Part shown: positions 54,723 to 63,061 of the stretch, piece after piece
Position numbering within the stretch: position 1 is the stretch's first letter
Layout: the number at the start of each line of letters is the position of its first letter
Assembly: GCF_017810075.1 (NCBI RefSeq)
Contig: NZ_JADNYK010000001.1
Coordinates: forward strand, 1-64,000
Source of the DNA: Pseudozobellia sp. WGM2
GTDB taxonomy: Bacteria > Bacteroidota > Bacteroidia > Flavobacteriales > Flavobacteriaceae
Direction: 5' to 3'
DNA: 64,000 nt
Notes under the pieces: model-generated
The model's input: the letters and a program-made list of their open reading frames with translations, nothing else
What the model was told of the DNA's origin: nothing
Database searches by the model: none
Made by a program: the position numbers and the translations under genes

Positions 54723-55529
54723 TTAAATATTTCGTTGTCTCTTGGCCTCAAAGATAATAATAGCAGCTGATACTGAAACGTTCATTGAATCGATTTCTCC
54801 CTGCATGGGTATAATTATATTCTGGTCTGAATTTTTCAGCCATTCTTCTGATAGGCCTGTAGCTTCGGTGCCTACCACTATAGCCGACGCCCGAGTGAAA
54901 TTCGAATCGGTATAATTAATCGATGCCGAAAGCGCAGCACAGTAAATGTTAATATTCTTACCTTTTAAATAATCAATGATTTCCGAAGTGGTTCCGGTAG
55001 CAATGTTGTTGGTAAATACGCAACCAACGCTTGAACGTATAATATTTGGGTTATAGATATCGGTCTTCGGATTGGCTATGATTACCCCATCTAAATTGGC
55101 TGCATCGGCCGTGCGTAAAAGCGCACCTATATTCCCTGGTTTTTCAGGGGCTTCCGCAACAAGAATTAAGGGGTTTTCAGAAGAGATTTCAAATTCTTCT
55201 AAAGTATGTGACTTGACTTCTGCAAGAGCAATCATTCCTTCTGTGGTCTCCCTATGAGCCAACTTTCTATAAACATCTTTAGAAACTGAAATTATCTCGG
55301 CATTTGGGCAATCCTTTAAAAATTTTTGTATCGACTCTTCAGAAATGAGCTCCGCTTGAAACAGAATGGTTCGTATAGCAAAACCTCCTTTTAGTGCAAG
55401 TTCAAGTTCTCTAAGTCCTTCTAAAACAAAAAGACCTGATTTTTTTCGCTCTCTTGATTTTTCTTTTAAAAGCGCTATTTTCTTAATCGAGGCATTTTGA
55501 ACGCTACTAATCTGTTTTATTTCAAGCAT
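54723..55529 (-). CDS. TrmH/SpoU-family RNA methyltransferase
   Basis: A 268-aa SPOUT methyltransferase putting 2'-O-methyl groups on tRNA or rRNA. Residues ~1-95 are the L30e-like substrate-binding domain (IKKIALLKEKSRERKKSGLF, LEGLRELELAL). Residues ~110-268 form the trefoil-knot domain with AEAPEKPGNIGALLRTADAA, VVGTEATGLSEEW and IPMQGEIDSMNVSVSAAI. The target (e.g. RlmB-like G2251 or a tRNA position) cannot be told. It is divergent from the DUF6503 gene, with ~60 bases between starts; the minus strand carries TACATTTG, a -7 box, just before its ATG. Confidence 0.9.
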   Translation of the reverse strand: MLEIKQISSVQNASIKKIALLKEKSRERKKSGLFVLEGLRELELALKGGFAIRTILFQAELISEESIQKFLKDCPNAEIISVSKDVYRKLAHRETTEGMIALAEVKSHTLEEFEISSENPLILVAEAPEKPGNIGALLRTADAANLDGVIIANPKTDIYNPNIIRSSVGCVFTNNIATGTTSEIIDYLKGKNINIYCAALSASINYTDSNFTRASAIVVGTEATGLSEEWLKNSDQNIIIPMQGEIDSMNVSVSAAIIIFEAKRQRNI

Positions 55530-55591
55530 AGAGCAAATGTAAATAAAACAAAGAATGTGCGACCTAATGATAGAAACCTTAAAAACCTATC

Positions 55592-56392
55592 ATGACACGA
55601 ATTTTAACCCTGGTATTATTTGTTGCGTTATTTAGTTGTAAAGAAGTAAAAAAAGAAACAAATAGTGCTGAAGAAAGTGTGGAAACTTTAAACCAGGCGA
55701 TAGAAAGAGACTATCCCGAATCTTTCAAGAAAGTGCTTGAATCACATGGGTCGCTTAAAACATGGAAAAAGCAAAAAACATTGACTTTTGAATTGCTAAA
55801 ACCTAATGGAAATGAAGTACATACCATTGACTTGCATAGTAGAAACGACCGAATTGATATTGCTGATATTTCAATGGGTTACGATGGTTCGGAGATATGG
55901 CTCAAAGATGAGAAAGAATTGTATAAGGGTAACGCTGTTGTGTACCACAACCTCATGTTCTATTTCTATGCAATGCCTTTCGTTTTTGCTGATCCGGGCG
56001 TAAACTATGAAATGGCTGAGCCTTTAGAGTTTGAGGGCAAATCTTACCCAGGTATTCATATGAGTTATAATGATGGGGTAGGGGCTTCGTCAAAAGATGA
56101 TTATTACTTGCATTACGACCCTGAAACTTTTCAAATGGCTTGGTTGGGTTATACCTTTACCTTTGGTAGTGATGAAAAATCAAATGATGTAAGGTGGATT
56201 CGTTACAACGATTGGAATAAAATCAACGGAATTTTACTGCCTAAATCAATGACATGGCACAATTATGAAGGTCGAACCATAAAGGAAGCCAAAGACCCTA
56301 CCATCTTTGAAAATATGTCTTTGACCGAATCTTCAAGGCCAGAGCATTTTTATCAAAAACCTGAAAATGCAAAAGTCGTCTTAAAGCCGTAG
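55592..56392 (+). CDS. DUF6503 family lipoprotein
   Basis: A 266-aa lipoprotein (LFSC, Cys16). It has features of the DUF6503 family: SHGSLKTWKKQKTLTFEL, SMGYDGSEIWLKD, then FYFYAMPFVFADPGVNYE and YYLHYDPETFQMAWLGYTFT. The fold probably resembles LolA/LolB-type half barrels that bind lipids, judged from the strand pattern; this is a weak inference. It stands alone 49 bases before the molybdopterin cluster and may or may not share its transcript. Confidence 0.78.
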   Translation: MTRILTLVLFVALFSCKEVKKETNSAEESVETLNQAIERDYPESFKKVLESHGSLKTWKKQKTLTFELLKPNGNEVHTIDLHSRNDRIDIADISMGYDGSEIWLKDEKELYKGNAVVYHNLMFYFYAMPFVFADPGVNYEMAEPLEFEGKSYPGIHMSYNDGVGASSKDDYYLHYDPETFQMAWLGYTFTFGSDEKSNDVRWIRYNDWNKINGILLPKSMTWHNYEGRTIKEAKDPTIFENMSLTESSRPEHFYQKPENAKVVLKP

Positions 56393-56441
56393 CGAATCGT
56401 AAAATTTTAAGTACATTGTATCTTTAACCTATAAGTTGAAT

Positions 56442-56684
56442 ATGGAGGTTTTATTATTCGGCATAGCCAAAGACATTGTAGGCGAATCATCTTTTCGATT
56501 TGATGAAGGCGATGTGTTGCCTGGCTCTGTTTTTGAACTGAAGCAAAAGCTAAAACAATCTTTTCCTGAACTGGATAAATTGTCTTCTCTGGCCGTAGCG
56601 GTAAATAGCGAGTATGCCGAAGATGAAGAAAAATTGAGTCGAGGAGATGAAATTGCCTTGATTCCTCCGGTTAGTGGTGGCTAA
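56442..56684 (+). CDS. moaD: Molybdopterin synthase sulfur carrier subunit
   Basis: An 80-aa MoaD/ThiS-family ubiquitin-fold protein beginning at ATG 56442; a TTG two codons upstream is less likely. VLLFGIAKDIVG starts strand one. AVAVNSEYAEDE and the end, EIALIPPVSGG, carry the diglycine tail that is adenylated by MoeB and thiocarboxylated. It partners with MoaE, whose ATG overlaps its stop (TAATG), and is the first gene of the molybdopterin cluster. Confidence 0.92.
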   Translation: MEVLLFGIAKDIVGESSFRFDEGDVLPGSVFELKQKLKQSFPELDKLSSLAVAVNSEYAEDEEKLSRGDEIALIPPVSGG

Positions 56685-57106
56685 TGAAGCAAGAAATTAC
56701 GATTGAAATTGTTGACCACATCGATGCGTCACAAGTTTACGGTGAACTTTCACACCCCAATAGCGGTGGTATATGTGTTTTTGTCGGGGCAGTTCGTGAA
56801 TTTACGCAAAACGAACAGGTTATTGCTCTCGAATTCGAGACCTATAAAGCGATGGCCATCAAAGAAATGCGAAAAATCGCTGAAGAAGCCTATGCCAAAT
56901 GGAATTTAAACCGGGTGGTAATGCGCCATGCGGTCGGTAACAAAGGGGTGGAAGAACCTGTAGTTGTTGTAGGTGCCTCTTCGGGCCATCGAGATGCATG
57001 TTTCGAAGCATGTCGGTTTTTAATCGATACATTAAAAGACCGGGTGCCCATATGGAAAAAAGAAATTTTCAAGAACAAATCGGTATGGGTTTCGGCAACA
57101 CCATAA
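56684..57106 (+). CDS. moaE: Molybdopterin synthase catalytic subunit
   Basis: A 140-aa subunit converting cyclic pyranopterin monophosphate to molybdopterin with sulfur from MoaD. The active-site residues match the E. coli enzyme: Arg38 in FVGAVREFT, His102/Arg103 in SGHRDACFEAC, Lys118 and Lys125 in TLKDRVPIWKKE. The length is normal. It is translationally coupled to moaD and followed 30 bases later by moaA. Confidence 0.96.
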   Translation: MKQEITIEIVDHIDASQVYGELSHPNSGGICVFVGAVREFTQNEQVIALEFETYKAMAIKEMRKIAEEAYAKWNLNRVVMRHAVGNKGVEEPVVVVGASSGHRDACFEACRFLIDTLKDRVPIWKKEIFKNKSVWVSATP

Positions 57107-57136
57107 AAATTAAAGACACTTGAATAGAAACAAAAT

Positions 57137-58120
57137 ATGCTGATAGACAATCACAATAGAGAGATTAACTATGTGAGACTGGCGGTGACGGATCGCTGTA
57201 ACTTGCGGTGCAATTACTGTATGCCGGCCGAGGGCATTAATTTTGTGAAAAACGATAAGCTTTTTACTATTGACGAATTGTCGAGACTCAGTGAAATTCT
57301 GGTATCACAAGGTGTCGATAAAATTCGGATTACCGGCGGTGAGCCCTTTGTTCGTAAAGACTTGATGGTTCTTTTTCGAAAGCTTTCAAGCTTGAAAAAA
57401 CTCAACGATATTTCGGTGACTACCAATGCAACCTTGATAGGCCCGTATATAGATGAACTGAAAGAACTTGGTGTAAGAAACATCAATGTTAGTATGGACG
57501 CTATCAATCGCGAAACCTTTGAGCGAATAACCCGCCGTAATCAATATGATACGGTATATAACAATATGGTACGTTTGATTACCGAAGGCTTCAACGTGCG
57601 TATCAATTTTATTGCGTTGGAAGGTCAAAATACCGAAGATATTCTGCCAATGCTCGAGTTGACCAAACACTATAATGTTTCTGTTCGATTTTTAGAGGAA
57701 ATGCCATTTAATGGAGGAAGCAAAAAGTTTCAGTCTATCACTTGGGATTATAAACGTATTCTTGACTACATAAAAGAGAAACATCCAGATTATTACAAGC
57801 TTGAATCGCCCAAAACTTCGACATCTATGAATTATAAAATTCCTGGGTTTAAAGGTACGTTTGGCGTCATCCCTTCATTTAGCCGAACTTTCTGCGGTAC
57901 TTGCAACAGGCTTCGAATTTCGGCCACCGGAGACGTAATCACTTGTTTGTATGCTAAACCTAGTATGAACATCCGTGATATTTTACGAAGTAACGATTCA
58001 GAAGTAAAGGTTATAGAGCAAATTTTAAAGGCCATAGGAAGCAGGGCGAAAACAGGGTTTGAAGCGCAACAAAAATATCAGGGGGTTTTCGATAACTCAA
58101 TGACTTCGATTGGTGGGTAA
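57137..58120 (+). CDS. moaA: GTP 3',8-cyclase MoaA
   Basis: A 327-aa radical SAM enzyme making the first molybdopterin precursor from GTP. The N-terminal cluster is at Cys21, Cys25, Cys28 (CNLRCNYC). RITGGEPFVRKDL and NVSMDAINRETFERIT are conserved. The second cluster is CGTC plus a Cys 14 residues later (FCGTCNRLRISATGDVITC). The tail ends in GG, which is needed for activity in known MoaA proteins. It works with MoaC, encoded next. Confidence 0.97.
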   Translation: MLIDNHNREINYVRLAVTDRCNLRCNYCMPAEGINFVKNDKLFTIDELSRLSEILVSQGVDKIRITGGEPFVRKDLMVLFRKLSSLKKLNDISVTTNATLIGPYIDELKELGVRNINVSMDAINRETFERITRRNQYDTVYNNMVRLITEGFNVRINFIALEGQNTEDILPMLELTKHYNVSVRFLEEMPFNGGSKKFQSITWDYKRILDYIKEKHPDYYKLESPKTSTSMNYKIPGFKGTFGVIPSFSRTFCGTCNRLRISATGDVITCLYAKPSMNIRDILRSNDSEVKVIEQILKAIGSRAKTGFEAQQKYQGVFDNSMTSIGG

Positions 58121-58172
58121 GTTTAGTAATGGGATGTTGAACATCCTGAGAAAAATCCAAATAAAATAAAGA

Positions 58173-58643
58173 ATGAACAAGCTTTCACATATTGATGATT
58201 CAGGCAATGCGACAATGGTCGATGTGTCTGAAAAGAAAATTACGGCTCGATTGGCCGTTGCCTCTGGGCGGGTCTTGTTTCCGCCATCGGTGTTTGAAAC
58301 ATTGGCCCAACAAGATTTTTTGGGCAAGAAGGGAAGCATAATACAGACCGCCGTAATCGCGGGAATTCAGGCAGTGAAAAAAACTTCTGATTTGATACCT
58401 TTATGTCATCAAATCAATCTATCTAAAGTAAACATTGACATTACGCCGCAAAACAACAGTCTCGAAATCGTGTGTACCGTAAAATGCAGCGAACGAACGG
58501 GAGTTGAAATGGAGGCCTTGACCGGTGTGTCAGTTAGTGCCTTGACGATTTATGACATGTGTAAGGCATTGTCGCACGACATTGTAATCGATAAAATAAT
58601 GTTGAAAGAAAAAACGGGAGGCAAGAATGATTATAGGTCCTAA
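58173..58643 (+). CDS. moaC: Cyclic pyranopterin monophosphate synthase MoaC
   Basis: A 156-aa enzyme that closes the cyclic phosphate after MoaA. Motifs: MVDVSEKKITARLAVASG, KKTSDLIPLCHQI and MEALTGVSVSALTIYDMCKA with the catalytic Asp, then IMLKEKTGGK with the conserved lysine. Normal length for MoaC. The end overlaps mobA by 17 bases, so the two are translationally coupled. Confidence 0.96.
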   Translation: MNKLSHIDDSGNATMVDVSEKKITARLAVASGRVLFPPSVFETLAQQDFLGKKGSIIQTAVIAGIQAVKKTSDLIPLCHQINLSKVNIDITPQNNSLEIVCTVKCSERTGVEMEALTGVSVSALTIYDMCKALSHDIVIDKIMLKEKTGGKNDYRS

Positions 58644-59223
58644 ATTAAACGGATTAGTGTTGGCGGGGGGCAAAAGTACCCGAATGGGGAAAGACAAAGG
58701 TATGATACCCTATCACGGTATGCCCCAACGAGATTACTTGTATCATTTGCTGAGCAGGGTTTGCGAAAAAACCTATGTAAGTGTACGTTCAGATCAAAAA
58801 GATGGAATTTCTGATGATTTTGAAACCATTGTAGATGAAAACGAATTTAGAGGTCCGTACAATGGACTTTTATCCGCATTTAAAAAGCATTCAGAGGCGG
58901 CTTGGCTTGTATTGGCATGTGATCTTCCCATAATAAATTTGCAATCACTACAAGAATTGATTGCTGCTCGCGATCCTAATGTTTTGGCTACAACTTTTGC
59001 ACAAAAAGAAAACCCGCTACCAGAGCCTTTATGTGCAATTTGGGAACCCAAGGCTTTTAAAAGTTCTATAGACTACCTAAATGCGGGCAACGGTACCTGC
59101 CCTCGAAAATTTTTAATCAATAATGAGGTTAAATTGGTTTTTCCGACAAATCCCAACGTTTTGCTGAATGCCAATTCTGAAGAAGAATACAAAGAGGCTA
59201 TCATTAAATTATCTTTGGAATAG
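58627..59223 (+). CDS. mobA: Molybdenum cofactor guanylyltransferase MobA-like
   Basis: A 198-aa nucleotidyltransferase of the MobA group: LAGGKSTRMGKDK at 12-24 binds the nucleotide, CDLPII holds the metal-binding aspartate, and RGPYNGLLSAF is typical. It attaches GMP (or, in MocA proteins, CMP) to molybdopterin. A bis-MGD type enzyme would then be expected elsewhere in the genome, as none is seen here. Overlaps moaC and lies two bases before the moeB-type gene. Confidence 0.88.
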   Translation: MIIGPKLNGLVLAGGKSTRMGKDKGMIPYHGMPQRDYLYHLLSRVCEKTYVSVRSDQKDGISDDFETIVDENEFRGPYNGLLSAFKKHSEAAWLVLACDLPIINLQSLQELIAARDPNVLATTFAQKENPLPEPLCAIWEPKAFKSSIDYLNAGNGTCPRKFLINNEVKLVFPTNPNVLLNANSEEEYKEAIIKLSLE

Positions 59224-59225
59224 TT

Positions 59226-60296
59226 ATGCTAGAGCGCTATCAACGTCAAGTAATTTTATCCGATTTTGGTGCCGAGGCACAGAACAAACTGATAAATTCT
59301 AAGGTATTAGTTATTGGTGGTGGAGGTTTGGGTATTCCCGTGCTGATGTACCTTAATGCCATGGGAGTAGGTACTATAGGTATTGTGGACAATGATGTGG
59401 TTTCTGAGTCGAATTTACACCGTCAGGTCTTGTTTTCGGAAAGTGATGTGGGTAGACCTAAAGTTGAGGTGTTGAGTGAAAAGCTACGCAAGCAAAATTC
59501 GACAACGAATATAATCGAGCACTCGACTTTTCTAGTCAAAGAGAATGCTATAGAGATGATTTCGGCATATGATTTAATAGTCGATGCGTCCGATAATTTT
59601 CCAACAAGGTATTTAGTTAATGACGCTTGTGTAATTCTAGGAAAGCCTTTTGTTTACGGAGCCTTACATGGTTTTGAAGGGCAGGTGAGTGTTTTTAATT
59701 ATAATGAAGGGCCGACGTATAGATGCCTTTTTCCGAATATGCCCAAAAATGATGAAGTTCCCAATTGTAACGAAAATGGAGTTTTGGGTATCTTACCTGG
59801 CATTATTGGAAATTTGCAGGCGCTAGAAGCAATAAAGGTACTTACCGAAGTGGGCGAGGTGCTGTCCGGTAAATTATTATTATTTAATGGTTTGAGCAAT
59901 TCATTTCAAAAGATAAAATTTGGAGCTCGACCTGAAAATCAGAAGATGGTTGTGCTGACTAACAATTATGAACTGGACTGTTCAGTGGCTGTGAGAGACG
60001 TCGACCCTGCAGATTTTTTAGAAATGTCTGTTGAACATCAGCTTCAGCTCATCGATGTTCGTACAGAGAAAGAGTTTAACAAAAAGCACCTGCCTTTCGC
60101 CAAGAATATTCCATTAAATGAATTGGAAGAGCGCTTTAAAGAGATTGACATTACTACTTCCATTTATTGTATCTGTCAATCTGGGGTACGAAGTAAAAAG
60201 GCAATAGCTAAGTTACAGTCTTTAATGCCGGATGTTAATTTGATTAATGTTGCCGGCGGAATGAATCAAATGCCAAAGCATGCTCCTAAGTATTGA
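59226..60296 (+). CDS. moeB: MoeB/ThiF-type adenylyltransferase with C-terminal rhodanese domain
   Basis: A 356-aa fusion. Residues 1-245 are a ThiF/MoeB domain: GGGGLG at 31-36, IVDNDVVSESNLHRQ and the catalytic-type Cys181 in VPNCNENGVLG. Residues ~265-350 are a rhodanese domain with LIDVRTEKEF and active-site Cys317 in CICQSGVRSKKA. It adenylates the MoaD C-terminus and can deliver sulfur, as in MOCS3-type proteins. The structural zinc CxxC pairs of E. coli MoeB are broken: TYRC (164-167) has only Cys167 and CSVA (252-255) only Cys252. Overlaps the TauE/SafE gene by 17 bases. Confidence 0.9.
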   Translation: MLERYQRQVILSDFGAEAQNKLINSKVLVIGGGGLGIPVLMYLNAMGVGTIGIVDNDVVSESNLHRQVLFSESDVGRPKVEVLSEKLRKQNSTTNIIEHSTFLVKENAIEMISAYDLIVDASDNFPTRYLVNDACVILGKPFVYGALHGFEGQVSVFNYNEGPTYRCLFPNMPKNDEVPNCNENGVLGILPGIIGNLQALEAIKVLTEVGEVLSGKLLLFNGLSNSFQKIKFGARPENQKMVVLTNNYELDCSVAVRDVDPADFLEMSVEHQLQLIDVRTEKEFNKKHLPFAKNIPLNELEERFKEIDITTSIYCICQSGVRSKKAIAKLQSLMPDVNLINVAGGMNQMPKHAPKY

Positions 60297-61056
60297 AAAC
60301 CTGATTCTACTTTGCTCAGGTTTCTTTGTGGTGGCAACGCTTTATTCTTCGGTAGGCTTTGGTGGAGGGTCTAGCTATTTAGCTCTTTTAGCACTGTTTC
60401 TGACCGGTTTTTTTGCCATTCGCTCCATAGCACTGATTTGTAATCTGGTAGTGGTCTCGGGCAGCAGCTACCTGTACTTTAAGAATGGTCATGCAAAATT
60501 TAAAGATTTTCTGCCTTTTATAGCAGCAAGTATTCCCTTAGCATTTATTGGAGCTTCTTTTCGATTGCAAGAGCATGTTTTTTTTATTCTGCTAGGTGTC
60601 TCGTTAGTAGTGTCAGCTATTTTTTTGGCTTGGCAGACGTTCTCTATATCTAGAAGTGATGAGCAGTTCAAAACTTATCCTAAATATATGAATTACCTAT
60701 TAGGTGGGGTTATAGGCTTGCTTTCCGGTTTGGTCGGTATCGGCGGTGGAATTTTTTTAGCACCTATACTGAATCATTTAAGATGGGATAAATCAATAAA
60801 AATTGCCGCTTTGGCCAGTTTTTTTATTTTGGTGAACTCCATTTCAGGTTTGGTCGGATTAGTTCAAGGAGATATGTTAAATTTGCCTTGGAAAGAAACA
60901 ATTGCCTTGGTGATTTCGGTTTTGATCGGAGGGCAGTTGGGAATTAGACTGAGTTTAAAGAGGTTTACACCCAACGAAATAAAAAGAGTTACCGCTTTGC
61001 TCGTGCTCGTCGTAGGAATTAGAATTCTGATCAAATACATTCCTGAATTGTTTTAA
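60280..61056 (+). CDS. TauE/SafE-family membrane permease
   Basis: A 258-aa inner membrane protein with seven or eight hydrophobic segments and the two related half signatures: SVGFGGGSSYLALLALFLTG in the first half and GLLSGLVGIGGGIFLAPIL in the second. The family exports sulfite and organosulfonates. Because it overlaps moeB by 17 bases, it probably serves cofactor metabolism, for instance moving sulfur-containing or oxyanion species such as molybdate; that is inference. It is the last gene in the molybdopterin run. Confidence 0.87.
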   Translation: MLLSIENLILLCSGFFVVATLYSSVGFGGGSSYLALLALFLTGFFAIRSIALICNLVVVSGSSYLYFKNGHAKFKDFLPFIAASIPLAFIGASFRLQEHVFFILLGVSLVVSAIFLAWQTFSISRSDEQFKTYPKYMNYLLGGVIGLLSGLVGIGGGIFLAPILNHLRWDKSIKIAALASFFILVNSISGLVGLVQGDMLNLPWKETIALVISVLIGGQLGIRLSLKRFTPNEIKRVTALLVLVVGIRILIKYIPELF

Positions 61057-61109
61057 TCCTTATTTTTTACTGATCAGGAAGTTTATCTTCCCTCAAATTT
61101 ATCAAAACA

Positions 61110-61733
61110 TTGAAAATTTTACTTCATCCGGCCTACTTTCCGAACATAGCGACATTCGCAATTATTGCGCAACATGATATTATATGGGAGGCTGAAGATA
61201 ATTACCAGAAGCAAACCTATAGAAACCGTTGTTATATATCTACGGATCAAGGTAGGCATATGCTGAGTATTCCGATCCAACATGTGGGGGGCGAACAAGG
61301 ACGACAAAAATATAAAGATGTTTTGCTCGATAATTCTTACCCATGGCAACGTCAACATTGGAGAACCTTACAAACAGCTTACCGAACTTCACCTTTTTTT
61401 GAATTCTATGAAGACGATATAGCTCCTCTTTTTAATAAAGAATACAAGCATTTACTAGATTTTAATTTAAAGACCATAGAAACGGTAGGTGATGCGCTTC
61501 AATTGAATATATCAGACCAACGGACGAATATATTTGAGTTGAACCCAAATGAAGTAATCGATGCAAGAGAGTTGGTAAATGCCAAACGTTCAATTCACGT
61601 AGAGACGGAATCGTACGATCAAGTTTTCGGTGAACGTCATGGTTTTATTGCTAATCTCAGTATTCTCGATTTATTGTTCAATGAAGGAACCAACGTTACC
61701 AGTTATTTGAAGCGGATAAATACGGGACATTAA
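61110..61733 (+). CDS. WbqC-family protein
   Basis: A 207-aa cytoplasmic protein. The start is TTG (no nearby ATG in frame); KILLHPAYFPNIATFAIIA fits the family N-terminus. Further marks: YQKQTYRNRCYISTDQGR, HWRTLQTAYRTSPFFEFYED and a C-terminal LSILDLLFNEG segment. WbqC proteins occur in O-antigen and housekeeping clusters; their reaction is unclear. Its stop overlaps the next ATG (TAATG), so it is coupled to the DUF6122 gene. It starts ~50 bases after the TauE/SafE gene. Confidence 0.87.
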   Translation: MKILLHPAYFPNIATFAIIAQHDIIWEAEDNYQKQTYRNRCYISTDQGRHMLSIPIQHVGGEQGRQKYKDVLLDNSYPWQRQHWRTLQTAYRTSPFFEFYEDDIAPLFNKEYKHLLDFNLKTIETVGDALQLNISDQRTNIFELNPNEVIDARELVNAKRSIHVETESYDQVFGERHGFIANLSILDLLFNEGTNVTSYLKRINTGH

Positions 61734-62053
61734 TGCTTAGATTTTTAATTCACTATGGTATTCACTTTCTGGTACCCATAGTTATAGGTCTTACCTTTTA
61801 TAAGAAAAATCAGCTAAAGGTCATTCTGATTCTATTGGCAGGTATAGTTATTGATATCGATCATTTATGGGCCAATCCCGTTTTTGACCCGGAGAGGTGT
61901 AGTATTGGTTTTCACCCCTTACATAGTTATTGGGCAATAGGAATTTACTTCTTACTACTCTCGTTTAGAAAAACAAGAGTTTACGGGCTAGCCCTTATTA
62001 TACATATATTAGCCGATTGGGCGGACTGTTCTTTACTGCTTCAATCTAAATGA
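61733..62053 (+). CDS. DUF6122 membrane protein
   Basis: A 106-aa protein with three hydrophobic segments and the family mark LLAGIVIDIDHLWANPVFDP, then RCSIGFHPLHSYW. The Asp and His residues in these motifs resemble those of metal-dependent membrane hydrolases (the YdjM/LexA-binding group), but a role is not known. It is coupled to the WbqC gene. Its last 21 bases overlap the convergent endonuclease/phosphatase gene. Confidence 0.82.
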   Translation: MLRFLIHYGIHFLVPIVIGLTFYKKNQLKVILILLAGIVIDIDHLWANPVFDPERCSIGFHPLHSYWAIGIYFLLLSFRKTRVYGLALIIHILADWADCSLLLQSK

Positions 62054-63058
62054 GGCCATCACGGGAAAGTGATCTGAAAGTTTCTCGTCATAGTTTTTAT
62101 GGGAAATAACCTTGAAATTATGGTCTGCTAGTATATAATCGATTCGAAGGGGAAACTGGAAGAGATTGTAGGTTCGTCCGAAACCTATACCTTTTTCAAT
62201 AAATGAATCCTGACTTTCTCCCTTGAGCGCTTGATAAACATTAGAGAATTGAGTGTTGTTCATATCGGCACAAAGTATAATTGGGTGAGGACATTTTGCC
62301 TTGTGGTCTTCAATCATCTTTGCTTGTTTTAACTGTCTTTTAAAACGTGTGCTCAATTTTTCATAAAGTTGTTCCGGTGACTTAGATCTAACATTGCCGG
62401 AACCCGGAGTAATTCCTAATGATTGCATATGTACGTTATAAAATCTAATCGTATCATTTTTATATAAAATGTCTGCATACGAACCATTGTTTATGCTGTT
62501 AGGAAAATGAATAATTTCGGCTTTAATAATAGGGTATTTTGAAAAAATACCAAGGTGTACTTTATCTCCCGATTGAATTCTTTTGACAAAACCATAGGGG
62601 TAATCAAGAAAGGTTTCATCCATTCTGTACCCTACTTCTTGAAAGCCAATTATGTCAGGACTTTCTTTTTTAACAAAATCTTTAATTTTTTCATAGAGTC
62701 CTAAACGATCAGAATCTCCATATACCTTAAAACCGTGTACATTGAAACTCATAACCTTTAAATTTTGGTCTTCTATCATTTCGGGATTGTTTCCGAATTT
62801 AAAAAAGGTGTCCAATACAAAATAGCCTAAAATTAGTATGAATAAGGACAATAGCATCTGTCTTTTGAGCTGTAGCAGCCAATAGAGAAAAAACACAAGG
62901 TTAATTATAACCAGAAGTGGTACAGAGAGGCTCAAGAAAGAAAGAAAAGAGAAAAACTCATCGGTTAGGTAGGGAATGGCACAAGCTAGCAATAGCAATG
63001 AAAATACAATCACATTTAGTGCGAAGACTATTTTGTTGAAAAGCGAAAGTCCCTTCAT
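62033..63058 (-). CDS. Endonuclease/exonuclease/phosphatase-family membrane protein
   Basis: A 341-aa protein. The first ~95 residues hold two or three membrane helices. Residues ~100-341 are an EEP hydrolase domain: VMSFNVHGFKVYG, IIGFQEVGY with the metal-binding Glu, the HMQSLGITPG loop, ILCADMNN, and LSDHFPVMASF with the catalytic Asp-His. Such enzymes cut phosphodiesters in nucleic acids or phospholipids/sphingomyelin; the membrane anchor and orientation are not resolved. It lies three bases after the rhomboid gene. Confidence 0.87.
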   Translation of the reverse strand: MKGLSLFNKIVFALNVIVFSLLLLACAIPYLTDEFFSFLSFLSLSVPLLVIINLVFFLYWLLQLKRQMLLSLFILILGYFVLDTFFKFGNNPEMIEDQNLKVMSFNVHGFKVYGDSDRLGLYEKIKDFVKKESPDIIGFQEVGYRMDETFLDYPYGFVKRIQSGDKVHLGIFSKYPIIKAEIIHFPNSINNGSYADILYKNDTIRFYNVHMQSLGITPGSGNVRSKSPEQLYEKLSTRFKRQLKQAKMIEDHKAKCPHPIILCADMNNTQFSNVYQALKGESQDSFIEKGIGFGRTYNLFQFPLRIDYILADHNFKVISHKNYDEKLSDHFPVMASFRLKQ

Positions 63059-63061
63059 TGC

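Noticed and set aside
62033-62053. 21-base overlap of convergent genes as a regulatory antisense device
   Set aside because: Short tail-to-tail overlaps are ordinary in compact genomes; nothing else supports regulation.
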